From positions 1 through 42,320 of the forward strand of contig JAPLDQ010000023.1 in assembly GCA_026391675.1 (NCBI GenBank): a stretch of 42,320 nt of DNA, in the 5' to 3' direction. This DNA comes from Bacteroidota bacterium. Its GTDB lineage: Bacteria > Bacteroidota > Bacteroidia > Bacteroidales > JACABE01. The position numbers and the translations under genes were made by a program. Positions 25,675 through 34,036 of this stretch are shown here, piece after piece (the first letter of the stretch is position 1; the number at the start of each line of letters is the position of its first letter). Below the pieces are notes generated by a model, which was given only the letters and a program-made list of their open reading frames with translations, did not search any database and had not been told where the DNA came from.

Positions 25675-26544
25675 TTAAAATATCCATTTTGCACCAAAAG
25701 TAACTGCAATTACAACATGCACTATCATCACAATCAGCATAATAAAAGCAAACGGTAAATGAGCCACATGCCAGTATTTAAGTAAATTTTGCATAGTAGT
25801 AAGTCTTTCAATTCTTCTGTTTAAGTGAATTTCATTCTTTAATACATTGATTACATTTTTATATTCCTTTTTTGAAAGTTTACTGTCTTTAATTAAATGC
25901 TTTACACGATGAATTGATTTTTTGTCTTCCAAATAATTATTAAAATACCTTTTGAAAATATTACTGTAATACAAATTTACTCTCTTTTTTGTAATTGCTA
26001 TAATCTCATCACGGCTTTCTTTACTGAGATTTTCTTTAGTTATCAGAATCTCATCAATATTAGTTTTTAAATTGGAAACTTCAGATAAACTTAACTCACG
26101 GCCTTCAATTGTTCTCGGGATTTGAATGTAAATAAACCGGCCTACAATACCACTTGTAAAAACTGCTACCATACTCCAGAAGCTTATTGCCACAATACCT
26201 CCAAATTTAAATGAAGTATGAAAAAGTACCAGAATAGGACCTAAAGTACATAAAAAAATATGAAATTCAAGCCAATATTTCAATAAACCAAATTTTGCAA
26301 AACTTCTTATCCTTTTCCTTAGCATATATGTTAATACGCCAATCAACATAAAAAATGATCCTAAAATTCCATATCCATGTCCAAGAAAGCCACTAGGTTT
26401 TAAGATTTTATAATCAGGATGAAAGAACCTGTCTTCAATGCCGGTTCTGTAAAATTTTAATCCTCTGGTAATTAAATATATCGAGGTGCATAAAATAATA
26501 AATGCTAAAATTAAAATAAAAATACGGTGAACTGTTTTTGACAT
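25675..26544 (-). CDS. Membrane cytochrome b-like protein with two H-x13-H helices
   Basis: This 289-aa integral membrane protein has about five hydrophobic segments (residues 6-27, 54-75, 91-110, 115-140, 262-284) and a charged, probably cytoplasmic, helical loop at 145-255. H95 and H109 lie 14 residues apart in one helix, and H262 and H276 lie 14 apart in the last helix. This is the spacing used by cytochrome b and similar proteins to hold two stacked haems with bis-His ligation. H56 and H259 are extra candidates. The ATG at 26544 is preferred to an in-frame TTG at 26565. It is the first gene of the five-gene redox operon, and an inverted-repeat operator lies upstream. Haem content is inferred; no family name is claimed. 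Confidence 0.72.
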   Translation of the reverse strand: MSKTVHRIFILILAFIILCTSIYLITRGLKFYRTGIEDRFFHPDYKILKPSGFLGHGYGILGSFFMLIGVLTYMLRKRIRSFAKFGLLKYWLEFHIFLCTLGPILVLFHTSFKFGGIVAISFWSMVAVFTSGIVGRFIYIQIPRTIEGRELSLSEVSNLKTNIDEILITKENLSKESRDEIIAITKKRVNLYYSNIFKRYFNNYLEDKKSIHRVKHLIKDSKLSKKEYKNVINVLKNEIHLNRRIERLTTMQNLLKYWHVAHLPFAFIMLIVMIVHVVIAVTFGAKWIF

Positions 26545-26615
26545 TTTGTTGTTAATTTGTATCAATTTTATGTAAAGTTAAAAAGAAATTTTATTTATCA
26601 AAAAAATATTTTCTA

Positions 26616-26656
26616 AAACTTAGGAAACTTTTTATAAAAAAAAGTTTTTTAAGTTT
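26616..26656. promoter_or_regulatory. 41-bp two-tier inverted repeat, probable TetR-family operator
   Basis: The left arm AAACTTAGGAAACTTTTT (26616-26633) and right arm AAAAAGTTTTTTAAGTTT (26639-26656) are inverted copies at 16 of 18 positions, with a 5-bp centre. Each arm contains two AAACTT half-sites 9 bp apart, giving four half-sites at 26616, 26625, 26642 and 26651. The element lies 22 bp before the tetR start and 71 bp before the divergent cytochrome b start. It overlaps the -33 region expected from the -7 box at 26667-26674. Binding by the adjacent TetR protein is inferred. Confidence 0.7.
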
Positions 26657-26666
26657 ATTTTTTTAT

Positions 26667-26674
26667 TATTTTTG
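26667..26674 (+). promoter_or_regulatory. Possible -7 element for tetR
   Basis: TATTTTTG matches TAnnTTTG but ends only 4 nt before the ATG, so a transcript from it would be nearly leaderless. No TTG lies at -33; that position falls in the right arm of the palindrome. Confidence 0.35.
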
Positions 26675-26678
26675 CAGC

Positions 26679-27296
26679 ATGGAAGAAAAAGAAATATTTA
26701 TCATAGAAAAAGTCGGAGAATTATTTAAGAAATACGGCATTAAAAGTGTTTCTATGGATGATATAGCCCAACAATTGTGTATATCAAAAAAAACACTTTA
26801 TCAATATTTTAAAGATAAAGCTGATTTAGTTACAAAAGTTGTTAATATTAATAATTGTGAAAAAGATCAAAAGTTTCTTGAAATTATTAACATGGATTTA
26901 AATGCAATTGATTCTTTACTCGAAGTCAGTAAACATTTAATAGAAATGTTAAAAGGCATGAATCCTCCTATTATATACGATTTAAGAAAATATTATCCTG
27001 AATTAACTAAAGAATTAATTATAAATCGCAGACAACATGTTTATAATAATATCAAAAATAATATTATTAAAGGGATAAATGAAGGAGTTTATCGAAAAGA
27101 CTTAAATCCTGAAATTATAACTACATTTTATGTAAAGCGAATTGATGATATTTTCTTTGAAGATGAAGAAACATTAAATAAATATCCCCAACATGAATTA
27201 TTTACACAGATGTTTATATATCATGTCAGAGGAATTGTCAATAGTCAGGGACTGGCTTATTTTGAAAATAAAATTAAAAACGAACCAATAATCTAA
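26679..27296 (+). CDS. TetR/AcrR-family transcriptional regulator
   Basis: This 205-aa protein has an N-terminal TetR helix-turn-helix at about residues 8-55 (YGIKSVSMDDIAQQLCISKKTLYQYFKDK within it). The C-terminal half is helical and divergent, as expected for a ligand-binding and dimerisation domain. It is the first gene of a four-gene efflux operon, only 7 bp before tolC, so it is probably autoregulated together with the pump through the palindrome just upstream. The same palindrome faces the divergent cytochrome operon, which it may also control. The inducer is unknown. No stress- or metal-binding signature is obvious. Confidence 0.9.
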   Translation: MEEKEIFIIEKVGELFKKYGIKSVSMDDIAQQLCISKKTLYQYFKDKADLVTKVVNINNCEKDQKFLEIINMDLNAIDSLLEVSKHLIEMLKGMNPPIIYDLRKYYPELTKELIINRRQHVYNNIKNNIIKGINEGVYRKDLNPEIITTFYVKRIDDIFFEDEETLNKYPQHELFTQMFIYHVRGIVNSQGLAYFENKIKNEPII

Positions 27297-27303
27297 TTAA
27301 ACA

Positions 27304-28704
27304 ATGAGAATTAAAAAACTAATTATTACAACTTTGATTTTAATTGTTAGCATTACATCAGTTTTTGCTCAACAAAATGGAAGTGTTCAGCTAACGCTTA
27401 AAGAGGCTAAAGACTATGCCTTAAAAAATAGTCCGTTAATAAAAAATGCCAATATTGATTTAGATATTGCTAAATCAAAGATATGGCAAACAACTTCTAT
27501 TGGTCTTCCTCAGGTAAATGGTAAATTATCTGGAACTTATCAATTAACTGTACCAGAAAATATCAAAGCTTTTTCAGGTTTAAGCAATATTGGAGGTTGG
27601 ATGTATAATGTTGACAGTGCATTAAGCAGATTAACAAATGACCCGAAGTTTGGTCATATAACAAAACCGGCACCAGCAGAACCTGTTTCTGAAAAAGATT
27701 TAAAATGGGGTCTTACCTTTGATATAACTGTATCTCAATTGATTTTTAATGGTGCATACCTTGTTGGTCTTCAGACCTCACGTACTTTTAAACAACTTTC
27801 TGAAGTAAGTATTACAAAATCAGAAAATGATTTAATGGAAGCAGTCAGCAATGCTTACTTTTTATGTGTAATTGCACAGGAAAACAAGGTAGTTATTGAC
27901 AGCATTTATAAAGCAACAGAAAAGATACTTTATGAAATTAAAGAAACACAAAAAGAAGGATTTCTGGAAGAAACTGATGTTGACCAAATGCAAATCACCC
28001 TGATTAATATTCAAAATACTCAAGATATGATTAACAGACAATGTGAGGTTGCAATGAATTTGTTAAAATATCAAATGGGTATGGACCTTGGGAAACAAAT
28101 AAGTTTAAAGGATAATACGGAGGATTTAATAAGCCAGTTAAATGCTGATGTGTTGGTGCAGAAAAAATTAGTCGTTGAGAACCAGGCAGATTTTCGCTTA
28201 TTATGTATTCAGGAAAAAATGGCAAGTTTGAATGTAAAATATCAGAAATCAATGTTTTTGCCTGATGTTGCTGTTTTCTATAATCATCAGGAGAATTTTA
28301 ATACAAAATCATTTTCATTTACACCTCCTGATATTTTAGGATTAACTGTAAATGTTCCTATTTTTGGAAGTGGTCAGAAACTGGCAAAGGTAAAACAGGC
28401 AAATTTAGAACTGGAAAAAGTAAGAAATGGTAAACAACAGTTAACCATGGGATTACAGACACAGTTTTCTGATAGCCAGTCAGCTTTTATTACTTCAATG
28501 AATAAATATAAAACCAATAAAATGAGTCGTGATTTATCGTATAAAATATATGATAAATCTATTATTAAATATAAAGAAGGTATATTAAGCAGTTTAGAAC
28601 TTTCACAAGCTCAAAACCAGTATTTACAGGCACAATCTAATTATTTCACTTCAATTATTGAGATGTCAGCTGCTTATTCAAAACTTGAAAAATTATTAAA
28701 GTAA
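27304..28704 (+). CDS. TolC-family outer membrane efflux protein
   Basis: This 466-aa protein is the outer membrane channel of the tripartite pump. A signal peptide ends at VFA before Q23 (MRIKKLIITTLILIVSITSV). Two TolC-type repeats follow: LTLKEAKDYALKNSPLIKNANID near residue 32 and a second half with VPIFGSGQKLAKVKQANLELEKV near 350, with long amphipathic helices (LSSLELSQAQNQYLQAQSNY) at the end. A tract at about 110-140 with Pro and Lys (HITKPAPAEPVSEKDL) is an insertion common in Bacteroidota homologues. It is co-transcribed with the adaptor gene 31 bp downstream. Confidence 0.92.
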   Translation: MRIKKLIITTLILIVSITSVFAQQNGSVQLTLKEAKDYALKNSPLIKNANIDLDIAKSKIWQTTSIGLPQVNGKLSGTYQLTVPENIKAFSGLSNIGGWMYNVDSALSRLTNDPKFGHITKPAPAEPVSEKDLKWGLTFDITVSQLIFNGAYLVGLQTSRTFKQLSEVSITKSENDLMEAVSNAYFLCVIAQENKVVIDSIYKATEKILYEIKETQKEGFLEETDVDQMQITLINIQNTQDMINRQCEVAMNLLKYQMGMDLGKQISLKDNTEDLISQLNADVLVQKKLVVENQADFRLLCIQEKMASLNVKYQKSMFLPDVAVFYNHQENFNTKSFSFTPPDILGLTVNVPIFGSGQKLAKVKQANLELEKVRNGKQQLTMGLQTQFSDSQSAFITSMNKYKTNKMSRDLSYKIYDKSIIKYKEGILSSLELSQAQNQYLQAQSNYFTSIIEMSAAYSKLEKLLK

Positions 28705-28735
28705 CCAAATTATCAACAATATAAAAAAGTAAAAA

Positions 28736-29851
28736 ATGAAAAAAATAATTTTAATTCTAAGTATCATTTTAGTAGTAGTTAGTTGTAAAAACGGCGATAA
28801 AAAAGCACAATTAGATAAATTAAAAGGTGAACGTGATAAACTTACCGAACAAATAAATAAACTGCAATCAGAAATTGCTCAGGAAAAAGGAGATACAATC
28901 AATTTAAATATACCTGTTGTAGGAATTGCTGAAGTTAAGACTCAGGAATTTAATCATTTTATTGAAGTACAGGGAAAAATTGATGGAGAAGCTAATGTTG
29001 CTGTAGCCCCTAAAATGGCAGGTATAGTTACAAAAGTTTTTGTAAAAGAAGGTGATGTAGTTAAAGCAGGACAATTATTAGCTCAAATTGATGATGCTGT
29101 GGTGCGTCAATCAATGGATGAATTGCAGACTCAACTTACTTTTGCAAATAATATATATGTTAAGCAAAAGAATTTGTGGGATAAAAAGATTGGATCTGAA
29201 GTACAATATCTCACAGCAAAAAATAATAAAGAAGCCCTAGAAAATAAGATAAGAACAGTAAAAGAACAAATGGAAATGTCACGAATAACTGCACCTATTA
29301 ATGGAAGCATTGAAGAAGTACTGGTCAAGGTTGGGCAGTTAGCTGCTCCAGGTGTTGTTCCTGCTTTCAGGTTGGTTAATTTCTCTACAGTTAAAGTTAC
29401 TGCTGATGTTGCAGAGGCATATTCTGCAAAAGTAAAAAAAGGTGATAAAGTATATATCAGATTTCCAGACTTTAATGATGATATTGAGTCTAATATTTCA
29501 TTTACCAGTAAATATATAAATCCAACAAACAGAACTTTTACTATTGAATCCAGATTAAATCCCGGTAAATTTGAATTTAGAGCTAATATGATTGCTGTTG
29601 TTAAAATTAATGATTATAAAAATACTAATGCTATTGTTTTACCTTTTAGTGTTATTCAAAAGGATGCAAAGGGTGAGTATGTATTTGTTCAGGATTCTGA
29701 TGGTAAAAATATGATAGCAAGGAAAAGAATAGTTAAAAGTGGACAAAATTACAATGGCCAGGCTGAAATTATTGATGGATTAAAAGCCGGAGATAAAATT
29801 GTTATGAGTGGCTACCAGAATCTCGAAGAAGGACAAATTATTAAACAATAA
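28736..29851 (+). CDS. RND efflux periplasmic adaptor (membrane fusion protein), lipoprotein
   Basis: This 371-aa adaptor links the inner membrane pump to TolC. It has a lipoprotein signal with lipobox VVSC, cysteine at residue 17 (MKKIILILSIILVVVSC), so it should be lipid-anchored. A short coiled coil (about 25-50) is followed by the lipoyl half-motif VAVAPKMAGIVTKVFVKEGDVVKAGQLLAQID, a helical hairpin (about 120-185), the second lipoyl half ITAPINGSIEEVLVKVGQL, and beta-barrel and membrane-proximal domains to the end (GLKAGDKIVMSGYQNLEEG). The order and length match HlyD/AcrA-type adaptors. The RND gene follows after a 109-bp gap. Confidence 0.92.
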   Translation: MKKIILILSIILVVVSCKNGDKKAQLDKLKGERDKLTEQINKLQSEIAQEKGDTINLNIPVVGIAEVKTQEFNHFIEVQGKIDGEANVAVAPKMAGIVTKVFVKEGDVVKAGQLLAQIDDAVVRQSMDELQTQLTFANNIYVKQKNLWDKKIGSEVQYLTAKNNKEALENKIRTVKEQMEMSRITAPINGSIEEVLVKVGQLAAPGVVPAFRLVNFSTVKVTADVAEAYSAKVKKGDKVYIRFPDFNDDIESNISFTSKYINPTNRTFTIESRLNPGKFEFRANMIAVVKINDYKNTNAIVLPFSVIQKDAKGEYVFVQDSDGKNMIARKRIVKSGQNYNGQAEIIDGLKAGDKIVMSGYQNLEEGQIIKQ

Positions 29852-29960
29852 AAAACAATAAATTAAATATGAAATAACCATTAGTATAATGTTCATAAAA
29901 TCCGAATATAATATTATTAGGCGAATTCCATGTGACAAATAAAAATAAAAATTATAACAA
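29852..29960 (+). other. Non-coding gap between adaptor and RND genes
   Basis: This 109-bp AT-rich gap has no ORF. I see neither a clear promoter nor a terminator, so read-through from the adaptor gene is assumed. Confidence 0.5.
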
Positions 29961-32900
29961 ATGAAAAACGTTAAGTTTAAAGAATTTTTTGGTACCAGTT
30001 GGGCTATTAATAATAAAACGAGTATTTATGTACTAATGTTTATTATTTCTGTCTTTGGTATTATCAATTATATGACAATTCCAAAGGAACAGTTCCCTGA
30101 GCTTGTTATTCCAACGATGATGGTAAATACTATTTATCCTGGAACTTCTCCTGCTGATATAGAGAATCTGATTACACGTCCTATTGAAAAGAATATTAAG
30201 TCTATCAATGGTGTTAAAAAAGTTACCAGTAGTTCCATTCAGGACTTCTCTATGATAGTTGTAGAGTTTAATACTGATGTCAATGTTCAATATGCAAAAC
30301 AAAAGGTTAAAGATGCTGTAGATAAATCAAAAAATGATTTACCAACAGACTTACAGAAAGAACCTACCGTAATGGAAATTGATTTTTCGGAAATTCCAAT
30401 CATGTATATTAATATGTCTGGTGACTATGAACTGGATAAACTTAAAAAGTATGCTGATGATGTAAAAGAAGGGATTGAAGGGTTAAAGGAAATTACACGT
30501 GTAGATATAGTAGGCGCACTTGACCGTGAAATACAGGTTAATCTTGATATGTATAAAATGCAGGCAGCAAGCCTAACATTAAGCGATATTGACCGTGCAA
30601 TAGCGAGTGAAAATCTTACTATCTCCGGTGGTTCGATTAAAATGCAGGGAACTGAACGCAGTATAAGGGTTGTTGGTGAATTCAAAGAAATGGAAACACT
30701 AAAAAACATTATTATCAAATCTGGTAGTGGAGCTTTGGTCTATTTAAAAGATGTTGCCGAAATAAAGGATGGATTTAAGGAGAGAGAAAGTTATGCAACA
30801 TTGGAACGTAAAAATGTTATTACATTAAATGTAATCAAGAAAAGTGGCGAAAATTTATTGGAAGCATCAGATAAGATAAAAACTACTATCGAACAGATGA
30901 AGAAAAATAAGTTGCCTTCCAAATTAAAGTTTACGATAACAGGGGATATGTCAGTGTTTACCAGAAATACTTTATTTGATCTTAATAATACTATTATCAT
31001 TGGATTTATTTTAGTTACAATTATCCTTATGTTTTTTATGGGTCTGACCAATGCACTGTTTGTTGGTTTGTCAGTGCCATTATCTATGGCACTTGCTTAT
31101 ATTGTAATGCCTGAAATTGGATTTACCATGAATATGCTGGTAATGTTTGCCTTTATATTCGCTTTGGGTATTGTTGTGGATGATGCCATAGTTGTAATTG
31201 AGAATACTCACAGGGTATTTAATCAGTATAAAGGAGTGCTTGATATTAAACAATCTGCAAAATATGCTGCAGGAGAAGTGTTTATGCCTATTCTTTCAGG
31301 AACCCTTACAACTTTAGCACCTTTTTTCCCGCTTGCTTTCTGGCCTGGAATTATAGGGAAATTCATGTATTTTATCCCTGTAACACTCATCATTACTTTA
31401 TTTGCTTCACTAATTGTAGCTTATATTTTTAATCCTGTTTTTGCAGTTTCTTTTATGAAACATCATGATGATGAAGTGATACAATTCACAAAAAAGAAAA
31501 CTTTTACAATAGGTAGTATATTTTTAGCAATTGGAATCTTGTTTCATTTGGTTTCATTGCCTGGGATTGCTAATTTTTCAATCTTTATAGCTATTTCTTT
31601 TGTTGGTCATCAATTGTGGGGTAGGGATATTTTATTAAAGTTCCAGCATCATTTTATTCCGGCCTTAATGAGACGATATGAAAACATGTTGCGCTTTTTT
31701 GTGGCAAAACGTCGTCCGTATTGGCTATTGGCAGGTCTAACAGTATTATTCATATTTACAATTTTTGTAATGAGTATTGCCAAGCCTAAGGCAGTTTTAT
31801 TTCCTTCAAATGATCCGAATTATATTTATGCATATGTTAAAATGCCTGTAGGTACTGATGTAAAGGTTACTGATTCTATTACGCGTTTGGTAGAGGACAG
31901 AATTTATACTGTAATTGGTGATTCAAATAAAATTGTTGAATCTGTCCTTTCTAATGTTGCAATTGGAGCTTCTGAAAATATGTTTGATAAAACAAGTTCA
32001 GCATCCCATCTAGGTAAAGTTACTGTAGCTTTTGTCGAAACGGCTAAGCGTAAAGGTGAATCAACAATGCCTTATCTTGATAAAATGAGAGCAGTTGTTA
32101 AAGGTATTTCAGGAGCTGAAATAACAGTTGATCAAAATAGAAATGGGCCACCAACTGGTAAACCGATTAATATTGAAATCAGTGGTGATAATCTTGATGA
32201 AATAATTCCTACTGCAGTTAATTACAAGGCTTTTATTGATTCATTAAAAATTGAAGGTATAGAACAGTTAAAATCTGATTTTGATAATAATAAACCTGAA
32301 ATAATAGTAAATATAGACAGAGAACGTGCTAATCATGAAGGGATATCAACCGGGCAAATTGGAATGGAAATAAGATATGCAATATTTGGTAAAGAATCAT
32401 CCAAATACAGGGAAGGGGAGGATCAGTATCCAATTCAGATTCGATATGAAGAAAGCCAGCGCAAAAATATCGACAGAGTTATGAATCTGAAAATAACTTA
32501 CCGGGATATGAATTCAGGTCAGCTTCGTCAGATTCCACTATCATCTATAGCTAAAATAAGTTATCAGAACAGTTATGGAGGAATTAAGAGAAAAAATCTT
32601 AAAAAAGTGATTACTTTATCTTCTAATGTTTTAACTGGCTATAATGCAAATGAGATTGTACAGAAATTAAAAGCCAATGTAAATAAATTTAATAAGCCTG
32701 AAGGGGTTGAGGTCAATTTTACAGGGGAACAGGACGACCAAAAAGATACAGCAGCTTTTATGATGAAAGCCATGTTACTTGCCATGTTCCTTGTTATGTT
32801 TATCTTAATCACACAATTTAATTCAATAAGTAAACCATTGATTATTTTTAGTGAAGTGTTTTTCAGTATTATTGGTGTATTATTAGGATTTATTATTTTC

Positions 32901-33329
32901 CATATGACTTTCTCATTTATTATGACAGGTATGGGTGTTGTAGCACTTGCTGGAATTGTTGTCAGGAATGGAATCCTTTTAGTTGAGTTCACTGACGTAT
33001 TGAAAGAAAGAGGATTGAAAACGAGAGAGGCAATTGTACAAGCTGGAAAAACAAGAATAACACCTGTTATTCTGACTGCTTCAGCTACAATTTTAGGCCT
33101 GATTCCATTGGCTGTTGGTTTGAATATTGATTTTGTATCTTTATTCAGTACATTAAACCCACATATTCACTTCGGTGGTGATAATGTTGCTTTCTTTGGA
33201 GCATTGGCTTGGACCATTATCTTTGGTTTAAGTTTTGCAACATTTTTAACACTTGTATTTGTACCTGCCATGTATTTGATTGCTTATGCTATGAAAGTTA
33301 GATTAAAGAGAAGAAAATCAAATAACTAA
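29961..33329 (+). CDS. RND efflux permease (AcrB/HAE1-like)
   Basis: This 1122-aa proton-driven pump of the inner membrane shows the two-fold RND plan: an N-terminal helix (about 20-40), periplasmic porter domain, TM bundle (340-500), second helix (588-605), second porter domain and C-terminal TM bundle (930-1115). The proton-relay aspartates are D407 and D408 in GIVVDDAIVVIEN. The first half begins FFGTSWAINNKTS, and the second shows GVVALAGIVVRNGILLVEF. It is longer than the usual 1030-1060 aa, mainly because of an insertion at about 510-560 with two extra hydrophobic stretches between TM6 and TM7. Substrates are unknown; with a TetR regulator the family usually exports hydrophobic or amphipathic compounds. 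Confidence 0.93.
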   Translation: MKNVKFKEFFGTSWAINNKTSIYVLMFIISVFGIINYMTIPKEQFPELVIPTMMVNTIYPGTSPADIENLITRPIEKNIKSINGVKKVTSSSIQDFSMIVVEFNTDVNVQYAKQKVKDAVDKSKNDLPTDLQKEPTVMEIDFSEIPIMYINMSGDYELDKLKKYADDVKEGIEGLKEITRVDIVGALDREIQVNLDMYKMQAASLTLSDIDRAIASENLTISGGSIKMQGTERSIRVVGEFKEMETLKNIIIKSGSGALVYLKDVAEIKDGFKERESYATLERKNVITLNVIKKSGENLLEASDKIKTTIEQMKKNKLPSKLKFTITGDMSVFTRNTLFDLNNTIIIGFILVTIILMFFMGLTNALFVGLSVPLSMALAYIVMPEIGFTMNMLVMFAFIFALGIVVDDAIVVIENTHRVFNQYKGVLDIKQSAKYAAGEVFMPILSGTLTTLAPFFPLAFWPGIIGKFMYFIPVTLIITLFASLIVAYIFNPVFAVSFMKHHDDEVIQFTKKKTFTIGSIFLAIGILFHLVSLPGIANFSIFIAISFVGHQLWGRDILLKFQHHFIPALMRRYENMLRFFVAKRRPYWLLAGLTVLFIFTIFVMSIAKPKAVLFPSNDPNYIYAYVKMPVGTDVKVTDSITRLVEDRIYTVIGDSNKIVESVLSNVAIGASENMFDKTSSASHLGKVTVAFVETAKRKGESTMPYLDKMRAVVKGISGAEITVDQNRNGPPTGKPINIEISGDNLDEIIPTAVNYKAFIDSLKIEGIEQLKSDFDNNKPEIIVNIDRERANHEGISTGQIGMEIRYAIFGKESSKYREGEDQYPIQIRYEESQRKNIDRVMNLKITYRDMNSGQLRQIPLSSIAKISYQNSYGGIKRKNLKKVITLSSNVLTGYNANEIVQKLKANVNKFNKPEGVEVNFTGEQDDQKDTAAFMMKAMLLAMFLVMFILITQFNSISKPLIIFSEVFFSIIGVLLGFIIFHMTFSFIMTGMGVVALAGIVVRNGILLVEFTDVLKERGLKTREAIVQAGKTRITPVILTASATILGLIPLAVGLNIDFVSLFSTLNPHIHFGGDNVAFFGALAWTIIFGLSFATFLTLVFVPAMYLIAYAMKVRLKRRKSNN

Positions 33330-33353
33330 GTTCATTAAGATTATTTATGATAT

Positions 33354-33384
33354 AAAAAAGGGTGATTTTTAATCTCCCTTTTTT
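33354..33384 (+). terminator. Intrinsic terminator after the RND operon
   Basis: AAAAAAGGGTGATT pairs with AATCTCCCTTTTTT around a short T-rich loop, with one non-pairing position in the stem, followed by the T tract to 33384. It ends the tetR-tolC-MFP-RND operon. Confidence 0.85.
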
Positions 33385-33667
33385 ATTAACGTTTTTTTTA
33401 AATAAATTTGAATTTCTAAACTTAATAAATGCTTATTCAGTCAAGTTTATATAAGTAATCGTTTTAAAGTATTCCAGAATGCTGTTTATATTAATTGTAA
33501 GCTTGTTTTATTGTATTTTAAAAACCATATCTTTGAATTAAATTTCTTATATTCTCTATATAATGATTGATTATTTATTTGATGTTAAATTTATGTTTGT
33601 AATGATTATATAAAATGAAGATTTAAATAATTTTATTATATTTTAATAATATTATTTCTTTACAAAT
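33385..33667. other. AT-rich gene-free spacer
   Basis: Nothing coding is visible here on either strand. It is very AT-rich and separates two terminators at the convergent ends of the efflux operon and the surface-protein locus. Confidence 0.6.
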
Positions 33668-33707
33668 AAAAAAACCATTTTACGTATTATTGTAAAATGG
33701 TTTTTTT
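33668..33707 (-). terminator. Strong intrinsic terminator downstream of the small PID-CTERM-like gene
   Basis: A perfect 16-bp stem (AAAAAAACCATTTTAC with GTAAAATGGTTTTTTT) encloses an 8-nt loop at 33684-33691. On the minus strand the run of A on the left becomes a U tract, so it can end transcription of the surface-protein operon. It lies 80 bp past that gene's stop. It is symmetrical and may also act on plus-strand read-through. Confidence 0.85.
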
Positions 33708-33787
33708 ATAAAATATGTAATTAATAGTTTCTAACTACATTATAGAAGAATTTAATTGTTCAAGTTTTCAAATAAAAGAATATTAAA

Positions 33788-34015
33788 TTATTCTTTTATT
33801 GTGTCTTTCTTTTTTAAGCTATATATTTTTTTACTTCCAAAAGCAGCACCTAAAAGGATTAATATGCTTAAGCCACCATCTAATGGAGCTCCATTTCCTG
33901 GTTGATTTTGTCCAGTTCCATGACCAGCACCTGAAGGAGGTAATGGTTGAGCGTTAGTTAATAATGGTGCAAGGGTTATTATAGCTATTACTAATATGTT
34001 TTTCATTATTTTCAT
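33788..34015 (-). CDS. Small exported protein with PID-CTERM-like sorting tail
   Basis: This 75-aa protein has a signal peptide (residues 1-22, ending TNA before Q23), about 20 residues of Pro/Gly/Gln-rich linker (PLPPSGAGHGTGQNQPGNG), and a tripartite C-terminal tail: motif APLDGG at 43-48, hydrophobic helix 49-60 (LSILILLGAAFG) and basic end (SKKIYSLKKK). This is the layout of exosortase/sortase-type substrates, and the PLDGG motif resembles the PID-CTERM class described in Bacteroidota. The mature exposed part is only about 20 residues, so it may be a tag, a spacer or a surface peptide rather than an enzyme. It lies 21 bp after the cohesin-like T9SS gene, in the same transcription unit. 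Confidence 0.72.
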   Translation of the reverse strand: MKIMKNILVIAIITLAPLLTNAQPLPPSGAGHGTGQNQPGNGAPLDGGLSILILLGAAFGSKKIYSLKKKDTIKE

Positions 34016-34036
34016 TTGTTATTCCTTTCGTTTAAT

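Noticed and set aside
26563-26570. A -7 box for the redox operon (TAAAATTG on the minus strand)
   Set aside because: It departs from TAnnTTTG at one core base and has no TTG at the right distance; the real start of the operon is unresolved.
32639-32992. Minus-strand ORF of 117 aa inside the RND gene
   Set aside because: It is antisense to the conserved C-terminal membrane bundle and carries no signal of its own.
33385-33667. A hidden small gene or RNA between the two terminators
   Set aside because: I found no start-stop pair with plausible composition, no promoter pair at the expected spacing and no stable structure other than the flanking terminators.
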